This document shows, in pieces, positions 47,772 through 57,745 of a stretch of 64,000 nucleotides of DNA (position 1 is the stretch's first letter; every line of letters starts with the position of its first letter). Both the position numbers and the translations under genes were made by a program. Source of the DNA: Oxyruncus cristatus (lineage: Eukaryota; Chordata; Aves; Passeriformes; Cotingidae); the NCBI GenBank assembly GCA_013399855.1, contig VXAY01002607.1, positions 590,570-654,569 of the forward strand, in the 5' to 3' direction. The notes beneath the pieces are model-generated. The model worked only from the letters and a program-made list of their open reading frames with translations. It did no database searches and had not been told where the DNA came from.

Positions 47772-47809
47772 GAGGGGACTGGCCCCTCTGGAGGGGACTG
47801 GTCCCTCTG
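47772..47809. repeat. 19-bp tandem duplication
   Basis: GAGGGGACTGG(C/T)CCCTCTG is repeated twice with one mismatch. Each unit is itself nearly palindromic. Confidence 0.85.
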
Positions 47810-47879
47810 GAGAAATGCAGCTGATGGGGAGATCCAGCATCTGAATTGTATTTTGCATGTTCCCCCTGCTGACACTCTT

Positions 47880-48235
47880 AGCTATGTATTTGTATATATA
47901 TTTGGGAAGATGTGATAATCTGTGTGTTGGGATGACTGGGCTGGTGTTGCATTAAGGAAAGTTTTAAAAATACATTATATCATTTTTATTATTAATGGTA
48001 ATGATAGGGCCCTGCTCGTTATCTTTCCTTTTGTTATGAGTGCTGTAATCTGAGGATGCTGTGGCAATGGGAAAGGGATAATGCAGTGGTACTGCTCCAT
48101 TTGGTTCTGTTTTAAAATTCCATCCTTCTTGATAATTATCAGAATCCAGAAAAATTACATTTACTTGCCTTTTTCAAAGGGTTTATCAAAAGCATAGAAA
48201 TCTTTTTTTGCCTCCATTATGCAAAACTGACCTCA
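47880..48235. other. AT-rich possible conserved element
   Basis: Repeat-free, with TTTTTATTATTAATG- and GATAATTATC-type words (48,131-48,140 is a perfect 10-bp palindrome). Confidence 0.3.
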
Positions 48236-48254
48236 ATAAAAAACCCCTTATATT

Positions 48255-48350
48255 CATTGTATGGATGGAGAAACAGAGGCACAGCAGACAAAATACAAAT
48301 CCAAAGGTTATTGGTGAATGAATCTTCAGATCCCAGCCCTTTCCCCAGGT
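48255..48350 (+). repeat. Weak MIR-like SINE fragment
   Basis: 'tatggatggagaaacagaggcacagcag' resembles the SINE core, but the remainder is too diverged to follow. Confidence 0.45.
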
Positions 48351-49039
48351 TAAATCTTAAACCATTTGCAGGAAGGCACAAAACAATACATTATGAGAAA
48401 TCTGGGTGCAGAACATGGGCCACCCAGTATTTCATGTCTTGCTTTAAATGCTGAAGACTTTCCTAGCCCAAAGTATGAGAGTAGGGGGCACGCACTGAAC
48501 CACAGGAAAATACAGCTCACTGTCTCCAGGCAGGTAATTTCTTTCTTTACACAGTAAAGAATTCCCAAATCAGTTAATCCACTGAAGGCTCCAAGACCCC
48601 TAAACAAAGAACAGCACTGAGTAGGTCAAAAGCAGGTCCGTTCCAGCCGAGAGCTGGAGGGTGACAGAGCCCTGTTCCCCCAGATGCAGTCAGCCTGTAC
48701 CTCTGGGACACACAGGGAGACAAGGAACCCCTCTGGACACCTGCAGTGCATCCCAACAGCTGCCCTGCTTGTGCTGCTGCGCTGCGTGTCCACACACCAG
48801 CGCTGGGGAAGGGTGAATGCTTTGCAGCCTGGTCAGAGGGGGCTGTTTTAGCAGAGGGAAGTGTCAGGTGCAGGCATATGACTACAGGGGCAGAGAAGGG
48901 GGGAGCAAACAGCCACAACAAAGCCCCTTTTCAGTCTCCCACAGTGAACGGAGACAACACAGAAAGCCCTGGCTGAACTGGAAGGAACTGGTTCTTGTCA
49001 CCTCACACACACTGGTCTCCAGCTGTTAATGATCTCTGT
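48351..49039. other. Spacer, no gene seen
   Basis: No recognisable feature. Confidence 0.45.
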
Positions 49040-49740
49040 TGATGTGAACATCATTTCCTCTGCATCCTGGCGTGTGTAATTGAGTGGGTCTGCGATGGGG
49101 AGGCAGCACCGCAGCTTCCCAGTCAGCACTTACTGACAGCCTAATCTCAGCTCAAGAAATGTTGCCGAGGTATTGGCTCCTGATGCCATGTTATCTCCCC
49201 AGTTTGAGAAAGTATAGAGCTCACCTCCTCGTGCAGATATAATAGGAGAGGACATCACCTTAATTCCACCTCCATTAGACCTCCGAGAGTCGACTGCGAC
49301 CCCACTGACCTCATCAATATTCAAAAGCTTAACAAAAAAAGGCTATAACTGGGGAAGTCAGAAATAATGTAATGCAGTATTGATTATTTTATGGTACGAT
49401 TAGGTGTAATTACATCTCTCAAATTTTATTTTAATGTTACTTTCTACTACTTTTAGCCTTTTAAAATTATCCAAAACATCTCTGTTTAATGGAACGAACA
49501 TGCCTTCAATTTAAATGTGAAACACTCTTTTTCTGCTAAAGTGTGACCTCAATATATTTGAAAACATAAATTACTGCTATGTATAAACCATAAAAAATGA
49601 ATGATGAATTTAATTCTGGTGAAGCGTGAGGGACTGGGAATGCAATGGGGAAATACTGTTTATCCAGAGGAGAGCGGACAGCCCAGGTGGAGAGAAGGAG
49701 GCAAAATATGACCTTCTCTAACACTGAATGGGACGTGTCA
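49040..49740. other. Possible conserved non-coding element
   Basis: Repeat-free. The segment 49,130-49,330 retains CpGs (GTTGCCGAGG, CTCCGAGAGTCGACTGCGAC) and includes ATATAATAGG and TCATCAATATT words. The right half is AT-rich. Looks like a developmental enhancer by composition only. Confidence 0.35.
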
Positions 49741-49779
49741 TGTGAAGGACTTGACTTTGGACTTACAGACTAAGGGCAA

Positions 49780-49895
49780 AAATCATTTATTCCCTGGATC
49801 AAGTCCTCAGCTGGCCTTGATCAGCATAGTTCCACTGCAATCAAAGGCGTGATACTGATTTACACCAGTGGAGATTTTTATTCCACTGCATTTGC
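49780..49895. repeat. Ancient palindromic repeat ('tttacaccagtgga')
   Basis: 'tcctcagctggccttgatcagcatag' and, inverted, 'gatactgatttacaccagtggagatt' are imperfect arms about a 'cactgcaatcaaagg' centre. This is a decayed copy of a common bird/reptile palindromic repeat. Confidence 0.65.
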
Positions 49896-51637
49896 TTGGT
49901 ATTTGATCCCCTCCAGCTCTGTCAGATGAGCAGAGATGGATGTTCCAGCCAGAGACCCACAGGGTAACCTCCTAACTCTCCACTTCATCTTTCAGACCTC
50001 TTTGCACTGCCAGGGTGGTGTAAAAGAACCTTTGCATAAACAAGAACAGGGCCCTAAGAACCCGATGGAGCCCTCCCGTCTCTCATTTGCCAGTATCACC
50101 TCACCCATTATTAGAACTAATTACATTCATTACTGGGATCTTGGAGCCTTAGTCTCGAACCAGGGCTCCATTACTGCAGAGATGAGACAGCCAAGTGTCC
50201 CTGTTCAACCTCTGCTCAGAGCCCTCTCTCACACACCAGTGCTTGGGTCCCTGGGTGTTATCACAAGAGATACATTAATAAATAATGAAAGGCCAGAACT
50301 GCTTCCTCGGTGGCCACACACACGGATGATTTTTCCCTCTGGGACTCCTGTTTTAAATGGAAACTATACCTGGACTTCACCAGTCCTGTCAAGTCCTCTG
50401 AGCACTTACTGTGCAAGTATAAGTTCAAACTTCATATGGATAGCATTCCCAATTTCCAACACCAAACATTTCCTTATTTTACCTTTTATCATGCAGGTAG
50501 GGAAGAAAGTGGGTTGTCACCCACACGTGTGTATAACAGTTCAAGTTTATGTTTGAGGAAAGGAGAGCATGGTGGCTAGAAGGGTCACTGATAATGGTCT
50601 TAGAGCTCCTTTGGGCCAGTGTGAGTGAAAGACTGTTAAATTAAAGTAATTTTCATATTAGTTCCTTCCCCACCTCCTGCCTCTCACCCACTGAAATCAT
50701 TTAAGTCTAAGCTTTCTATATCACTGGGGGTTATAAAGAAGGTGCGTAGGAAGAGAAATTAGAAAGACAGACAGACAATCGAAATGTAACTGCTGGAGAA
50801 TCTCAGCTTCCGTGCTAATGTATTCCATACATTATTTGCAAATGGGAAAGTCTCTACACAATCAGGTATCAAACACCTGGGGAGAGTTATCCTGCCCTGC
50901 ATCTCTCAGCTGCAGACTCCGAAGGACACTGCACGCTGTGGGCTGTCCCTGTCCGTGTCAGAGAGGATGCAGTTAGCAAGTCGTCCTGTCTGGGCATTCA
51001 TTGATCGCCGGGGTCGGTGACCAGCAGCTCCTAACAAGCTCCAGGCTGCAGCTGCGCTCTTAGATACGTCTTGCCCGAGCACGGGCTTTCAGGGCTACCT
51101 CTGAATTCTGTGAAACCATTTACCCAACTGGGAAGAGTTCCTTTGGAGGAGAATTAGAAAGGGAACAGGTCTTACCACAGGATAAAATCCAGCTCTGTGC
51201 TTTTAACCTGCAAAGATAACTTAAGGCAAAACGCTGTAAACTACCTCGATTGTTAAGAAAATGTGGGAAACAAATTTATTCACCTGAAACAATATCATCT
51301 GGGGAAGCCCTGTGTTGCTGAATGGTTTATTCAGTAAACTTCAGAGAAAGGCATTAATAAGACCTTAAATAAATTATCCATCTGTGTAAGCATTTCATAA
51401 TCTGCTTCATAGTTCTTTCTGTTGATAAAGAAAGCACCGAGGTAGTTCTAGGCTGAGAAGAGCACCAGTAAGATCTTCCATCCTGAAAAGTGCTCGAGCA
51501 CTGCCTGTCTTTTTGAAAGTCTAGAATGTGCCCTGATCTGCTCAGCCTGTGCTATAGTACTTCACCTCAAAGGAGCAACTTTAGCAGCAGGTACAAAAGG
51601 TCAGCCTCAGCAGCAGCACAAGGCTGGTTCAAATACC
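49896..51637. other. Spacer, no gene seen
   Basis: Single-copy DNA. The 206-codon plus-strand frame at 49,936-50,556 is the longest in the window. It has no recognisable domain, no matching splice sites and a second overlapping frame, so I treat it as chance but note its length. A short CpG-retaining patch lies at 50,995-51,090. Confidence 0.4.
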
Positions 51638-51654
51638 AAAAAAAAAAAAAAAAT
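51638..51654. repeat. Poly(A) tract
   Basis: A run of 16-17 A. Confidence 0.9.
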
Positions 51655-51955
51655 CATTTGTAGGAAAAATCAAAGCAGACTGAAGTCAGCAAAAAGCTGA
51701 CAGCAACTAAAGATCCATCAGTTAGGCTGAAGGTAAATTTCTTGGGTGGGTTTTCCCTGGCACAGTTGGATCAGCTCCAGTCAAATTGTGCAAGACAAAA
51801 GTGGTAATTTTACTTATGTGAAGCAAAGGAACTATGAAGTCTGATTGTCACTCTGGCCAATTTGTGAACTGAAGCTTCTTGAAACTCATGTACCCCGTCT
51901 TAGCACCTCGACAAACTGAGAATACAATGGCTGTGTAAAGTGGTAATTGCAGGAA

Positions 51956-52249
51956 TCAAGTGCCGGAATAGCTTTGTAAGGCTGGTCTTTGTTCCAGAAC
52001 TATTGATATGGACTTGCCATGAAGGACCTGCCTGTTTAATCCACAACTTTTCAAAACACCTGCCAGCAGTTCAGTGAATTCAGCAGCCAAACATCCCAGG
52101 ATGCTCATCAGCTGGCCTTGCTGATTTGTTGCTATCCATTCTTTCAAGTGTTCCCTTATCTGCTTTACATCAACAGCCAGGGTGCCAAGATGCTCATTAC
52201 TTCCTAATGGTCCATATTCCATTTCTATATTTTTCTTCTTAAAGACCAA
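51956..52249 (-). other. Unrecognised 97-codon minus-strand open frame
   Basis: The product is not low-complexity. It has an amphipathic part (VKQIREHLKEWIATNQQGQ), a hydrophobic helix-like part (LMSILGCLAAEFTELLAGVL) and a stop after SYSGT. The frame has no ATG at its start; it is preceded by a T-rich acceptor-like tract ending TTTAAG at 52,238, as if it were a terminal exon. It lies 87 bases downstream of the donor of the next candidate exon, but the reading phases do not join. It could be a relic of a gene, an old element or chance. Confidence 0.25.
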
Positions 52250-52329
52250 TTAAAAAAAAAGTTAAGTAGCTCAGCCATTTTAGAATCACCATTGATTCCA
52301 GCTCTCTCCTAATTTATTAATGGGCTTAC

Positions 52330-52498
52330 CTTCTCTCTCGTATTTCTTTCCCCCGATATACTTGGAAGAGCTCTCATTATTTATTGTGGCCCTTTGGGCC
52401 AACATTAACTCATTCTGTTTCCTACCTACACTGAAAGCTGGAAAGGTTTCTCCATTTGCCTGCTGGCTTCCTCCCCGTTGCTGGATGAGTTCAGACAT
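52330..52498 (-). other. Candidate 169-nt exon, open in one frame
   Basis: On the minus strand TTTAG|ATG starts the segment at 52,498, and a strong donor, AAG|GTAAGC, ends it at 52,330. From the first base one frame runs 56 codons without a stop (MSELIQQRGG ... KKYERE), ending in phase 1. The acceptor's pyrimidine tract is weak. The start phase is compatible with the phase-0 end of the candidate exon at 56,549-56,626 on the same strand. I do not recognise the peptide; it is polar, Gln/Asn-rich and soluble-looking. Confidence 0.3.
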
Positions 52499-54299
52499 CT
52501 AAAGGTTTTCAAATTTGAAACCCGAGGAAGTTCAGTATCATTGCTATTCAAGTCACACCAACTCCAACAAGCCTTGGAGATTAGAAATTGCAAAAGTGAG
52601 CATGTTCTAGTATCTCAAGAGCACAGAATTATACAGAGTTCCAGGAGCAGTCTATCTAATCCAGATTCTGTTGCCATTACTTGAGAAACAAGTGCTTTGG
52701 CGAAAAAGCACAAGAAATCTGACAAAATTAGAGTAAAAATAATTAGAGTGCACGGAAGACTCCATTGGCTCCAACCAGAACAAATCAAACACACAGGTTC
52801 AGCATTACAGTGCTCCAAGGGAGTCAGGCACATCAGCTCCTTGGTTTTTCTCTGTATTTTGGGAGAATCTCAACCTGTGAGGAAAATCGTGTTGGCTGTC
52901 AGGATTTACAAGATTTTCTCTCTTTTCAGATGAGCAAATTATTAATATGACTGAAGTAGGGAAATCCTCTCCTCCCTGGCCACAATCAAGTTTCCCATCA
53001 ATTAGGCAAATTGACATGAGGTTTAACATCTTCCCATTTATGTTTCCAGAAGTACTATAAAAACAATCCTTCAAATTGATATCCAAACTAACCTTGCCCT
53101 GTAAACCAACCTCAGGAAAAGCTTTAGAAGGTAAAATTGCTAACCAGAAGTACTATCAGCTGTAGAAAGTCAGCCAAATACAAAAAAGTTTGTAAGAAGG
53201 AGGGACTGTCTTCAAACAAAGCATTTCACACAGACACGCACTGAGAGAACTCCCAGCTCAGACGTCAGATTAACATTCACAGCCCATTCTAGAGAGAAAT
53301 TATTTCTACCAAGATTTCAGGTGTCTACACTGTAAAGTAAACGAGGAAGAAAAGGATTTCTCTGGAGGCACAAATAAAAGGTACAGGTGTGCACACCTGT
53401 GTGCAGCAGAACGTGTCTCCTGTGGAGCTTGTGCTCACACACAAACAGACCCTCTGCCTTTCCCACTGCTCTTCCTCCCCCCGGGTGTGCAGCAGTGACA
53501 GAAAAGGCTCTCAGGTGCTCTCTGCCACCCCACAACCCGTCATGCTGGGCTGTGCACACACTCTGCTCTCGTCCTGACTCAGGTTTAGAGCAAGATGACT
53601 AAATACTAGTTTGCAATTGTGTTTACTCCCAGATTGATCCATCATTTTTCAAGTTTCATCTGCAGAAGCAGGAGTATAATCCAGTGAGCAGCAACGTTAA
53701 TCCCAAGGGAATGCCAGTCCCTGGGGATAGCCAAGGCCCTGCTTCCTGTTTAACGAATATGCAGTGGCTGGTTAGGCAAATTGTATGTCTGCATTTCCTA
53801 TGAATATCCCTGACCATCTATTCCCAGCTCTGTTTTCTATTTAAAGTTGGCATGATGGATGCTCAGAGAGATCCTGGATGCTTATCCCTAACAGAGAGTA
53901 GAAGTATCAATTCTCCTGAGATAATTCAATTTTCCCATTATCATCATCTGCAGCAGAGTAGCACCTAGATGCCATACAATTCCGAATGGACACATGCTGA
54001 GAGGCAGCTCCCGTCCAGAAAAAGGGAAGTCTGAACAAACAAACATGCAGAGAAAGAAAACAGAAGCTCGGGCATGGAAAGCTTCCTTCGCCTTGACCAG
54101 GCACACACACAGCATGCCAGTGGCAAAGCCAGGAGGGCAGAATTCCTGATCCCCAGTCCAAATCAACAAGCTAAAAGCTTGAGTAGCACTCCTTGGGTAT
54201 GCACTCAAAACTCATTACCAAACAGGACAGATGGCCAGCTGCCCTTCCCTGATCCTTGAGTTCTTCATTGTATCAGCACTGGATGGCACAGAAACTCCA
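52499..54299. other. Spacer, no gene seen
   Basis: Single-copy DNA without a recognised gene or clear repeat. Confidence 0.4.
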
Positions 54300-54680
54300 A
54301 ATATAGCAGCTCAGGAATCTCTTGCCTATTCCCTACTTGCCGGCGAAAAAGCTTGTTTTGATATTTGCAGGAGTGAATTAATTTGGTATTCCCGATAAAA
54401 TCTCAGACACACCCCAATGACACTTACACCCACAGCCACAGAGCCTGATAACATCATCAGCTGACTTCTCAGCTCAGCAGCAGCCTTTTTCACCCGTTTC
54501 TAGGATTATGAAATACATATTTTGTGTGGCTGGCTAATGCCAAAGTTACAAAATCCATGTAATTAAGATTAATTTAAGAGCTGGATTGGATCAACTTGTG
54601 GCATCCACCCATTAATTAAAAGAAACACTTTGAATTTCAAGCGGCTGCCTTAATATTTCACTCTGTGCTGGCACTCTTAA
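54300..54680. other. AT-rich possible conserved element
   Basis: Repeat-free and AT-rich, with GAATTAATTTGG, TAATTAAGATTAATTTAAG and ATTAATTAAAAG words (many homeodomain cores), directly left of a short GC patch. Confidence 0.35.
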
Positions 54681-54689
54681 CCTCAAATT

Positions 54690-54845
54690 GGCAGGCGAGC
54701 TGCGAGTGCCCAGGTGCGAGAGGCTGGGGGCCATTGGATCGGGAATGCTGCCTGCGCCGGGAGACAGGTGCCCTCTTCTGGAAGGTGTGGACACACCGCC
54801 CGCGCGGGCTCCGGCATTCCCTGCTGCCGTGAGTACCCACACACG
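54690..54845. promoter_or_regulatory. Short GC-rich patch with CTCF-like motif
   Basis: CpG-rich for about 130 bases. It contains a CTCF-like motif at 54,765-54,781 (AGGTGCCCTCTTCTGG on the plus strand, so minus orientation) and a perfect 12-bp palindrome GCCCGCGCGGGC at 54,798-54,809. Too short for a classical CpG island. Confidence 0.45.
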
Positions 54846-55489
54846 CTCCTGGCTGTGTAAATGTGGGCATGACACAGAGCTTTCCAGTGACTCACGTACG
54901 CTGGACACGGATTGGGACACACTGGAAGCATGACACGGATGTTTATGGAAGTTTGTGCTTTTTACTACATATGTGTATTAGCTCTACAGAGGAGCCTGTG
55001 AAAACCACATGTGCTGGGTTTTATGAGCCACACGAAGACAACACTGAAATGGGGATGTGTTCAAAGCTGTAGGGAATGTCTTCCAACCATGTGGAAAAAA
55101 CAGTGACAAGCCTTCTTCAAGAGTTCATATGGATGGCTTTGTATGTTCTTTAAGGGTCCTGCCTGCCCAGCTCATCGCATCTTCCCATAGAATCTGACCA
55201 TTGTTATTAACTATTTGCATTGTCCTAGCACCTAAAGCCTTAAACAATCTGACATTGCCTTTGTTGCATAAACACGGAAGGGAATCTACAAACTGCCCTG
55301 AAGAGTTTATGCTTGATGGTACAGAGTGTTAAAACCACAGTATGTGCTGAAAAGTAAAACTCAGGTCCCAAGATTACCTTTCATTTGGAATGGGTCCATT
55401 TACCCCCAGGAACAAAATGAGAAATAACACAGATTTGGAATAACTTAATTTTTCAATTTGACTATGTTGATCACCTCATGCATACAGGG

Positions 55490-55680
55490 GAATATGAACA
55501 AAGATACATATATGCACCTTGGGACATGCTGATGTATATGCATGTAAGTGCATTAATTCAAAGAGGAAGTTAATTTTGATAAGATGATGTACATGCACAT
55601 AAAGTGTGTCAAATGCACAAGAATGTGGAGATATGTGCATATATATATATATAAATTGAATTTATATGATCATATGAACA
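55490..55680. repeat. Degenerate TG/TA/CA tract
   Basis: ATGTATATGCATGTAAGTGC-type words and an (AT)n core at 55,637-55,653. Confidence 0.6.
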
Positions 55681-56548
55681 TGTCTGTGAAGTTCCTTAAG
55701 CAAACTTGTCACAGAAGACAAAGATTATGTGTAAACAGCTGGAAAGATGCATAAGACCAAATGTTTTTTCTTACTGTCATGTTACAAAAAACTTAAGAAT
55801 CTCTTCCAAATCCAGATTTTCTCTTGGATTCTACAGCTGCCGAGTCTATTTGTTTTATGTATTTTTTATAATCTGAATTGCTTGCATGCAAAGACATCGT
55901 TTTAATTCATTTAGAACAAAATCTCTCCCTCTTCCCTTTATGACAGGGTCATATCTTCTTTGGGGGGGAAAAAAGTCCACCCCAGCACAGCACACTGTTC
56001 TCTCCAGCACCTCCTGTTGGGTGCAGTTAGACTGGTCTCTTCAAATATATGCCATCATTTAACCCACGGCCTGAGTTGAATCAGAGATCAATAAGTCCCT
56101 CATAACAGCTTCTGCTGGGTGAGATGTAAACCAGCCCCTGTCTTTCTGCCTTATTCTCTCTCTATCATTCCATCAGCACTCAGTGCTGTCTGAGTACAAG
56201 GCTTTGATCAAACCAGTAGTTTCCCTTCCAGACATCACCATGATCCATATCCAACTATCCTTCAGCAGGGCAGGCTCCAACACCCCTCATTAGTGGCTTT
56301 GTATTTGCAGAATGGTGGCAAGTACAGGCTGGATGAAAACTCGCATATGTTTAATATAATCTAAATAACCAAGCAAGTCCCGGATTTAGTTTGGTTTACA
56401 GATTGGCTATGCCCAGTTCTATTACCCTTCTTCATTGCCTCTCCTGACAGCCTGATCAGCAGAGGTGATCCAGTCATTTACATTTCTGATACTAAATCAA
56501 GTTGCAAGCAAATCAAACAATCAGCTGTAAAGGCAGGTATAACCTTAC
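55681..56548. other. Spacer, no gene seen
   Basis: No recognisable gene or repeat. Confidence 0.45.
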
Positions 56549-56626
56549 CTGTCTGTGAAAGGCAGCCACATCTGGAGCGCAGTACAGCGAATGTTCAGAG
56601 CATGGCCAAGCTGCAGCCCAGGGCAT
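56549..56626 (-). other. Candidate 78-nt exon, phase 0, open
   Basis: Read on the minus strand, a textbook 3' splice site (TTCTTCTTGTCCCTTGCAG, with a TTAATCC branch-like word upstream) precedes 56,626. A textbook 5' splice site (ACAG|GTAAGG) follows 56,549. The enclosed 78 bases are exactly 26 codons, open in the frame that starts with the first base (ATG): MPWAAAWPCSEHSLYCAPDV continuing to FHRQ. I do not recognise the peptide. Of the candidate exons here it has the best splice signals. It could be an alternative or 5' exon of the left-edge minus-strand gene, or part of a non-coding RNA. Confidence 0.4.
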
Positions 56627-56699
56627 CTGCAAGGGACAAGAAGAATTGGATTAACATGCTGTCCTGTACCAACTATAAATCAATTAATAAATTTTATTT

Positions 56700-56830
56700 T
56701 TAAATAGGCATATCTGTATTTTTACAGGTTATGAATGAAAGGTAGGTAGGGTGAGAGAACTTGTTTGAGGTTTTCAGCAAGTGATCCAACAGCAGTCAGA
56801 AGTAGAATCTAAAATTAAGGAGCAGTATGG
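56700..56830 (+). repeat. Possible MIR-like relic
   Basis: 'gagaacttgtttgaggttttcagcaagtg' and 'cagtcagaagtagaatctaaa' fit the SINE core with many changes. Low certainty. Confidence 0.35.
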
Positions 56831-57507
56831 CATTGTCTATATTTCCAGCACCTCTGCTCAGTTATGCTTAAGAGTACCCCGAGATCTTGAACAACCAGAG
56901 ATGACCAGAAGGTCACCCAAATGAGCCTGCAGAGGCTGCTGTAACTAATAACCAGCACGAGTTTCCATGGTGAGGATTATAAAAGAGCCACCTCCTCTGA
57001 TACCGGCAGATCTCTGCCCTGCTGATGCACACGAAGCCCACCTGCACCTGAGGCTGGGGCACAGCAGCAGATTTTGAGGTGTCAGTGTACTCCACATGTG
57101 TTCTCATTCTTGGGGAAAATGTTCATGATTATTTCATTTTGTGGCAGTAATGGAAAATACATTTTAGTGCTTGTGTTCTGCATTTGCAATTCATGTTCCC
57201 ATACATGATTACATTAAGTCTGTGTTCTGTCATTTTTGATGAATGTAGCTTGTTTTCTGTAAAAAACAGACTCTGGGATGGAAAGTGACAGAAGTGAAGC
57301 TGTAACAAAGGATGATCAATTTTTTATGGCCAGCACCAAACGTAGGGGAAGGCCCTGCGTGTCTCTCTGAAGCTGGGGACCCTTCAGTCACGGGCTGAAG
57401 TGTGACCTGTTCCTGTCACCGTGCTGCTTCTGGCAGTCACAGGGCAGCAGTGGCCAATACTGCTTTCTTCTTTTGCCAAAGTTGATAAACTAGCTTTTCA
57501 TTAACAG
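56831..57507. other. Spacer, no gene seen
   Basis: No recognisable feature. Confidence 0.45.
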
Positions 57508-57745
57508 GTCAGTGGCTGAGAGCAATTTGGCCTCTGCAAACAAGTGTACGCAGGTAAAAAGCACAGCAGGCAGCAGCAGGTGGGTTTGATTCACTTATTA
57601 GCACAGTAACATCTCTGAGCCTCTGATCCACTGTGCTGAACAAGGAACAGCGACTCTGGAGCAGGGGCTGTCTCTCCCGAGATCAGAAAGCCAAAGAAAG
57701 AGGAGGAGAAGAAAGGCATGAGGAAAAGAAGTGATTTGCTCAGAG
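57508..57745 (+). other. Candidate exon with near-perfect splice donor
   Basis: The donor CAGAG|GTAAGTAT at 57,745/57,746 pairs fully with U1 from +1 to +6, and a purine-rich tract just upstream (about 57,688-57,730) resembles splicing-enhancer sequence. The best upstream acceptor is CTTTTCATTAACAG, ending at 57,507. No frame is implied, so it would be a non-coding RNA exon on the plus strand. The left boundary is uncertain. Confidence 0.25.

Noticed and set aside
49936..50556. 206-codon plus-strand frame, the longest in the window
   Set aside because: No domain, signal peptide or splice context. Composition is that of ordinary single-copy DNA. Kept as spacer, though a protein search would be cheap.
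52238..52330. An 87-base intron joining the two open frames at 52 kb
   Set aside because: The donor leaves phase 1 while the downstream frame needs phase 0, and a stop lies just upstream in that frame.
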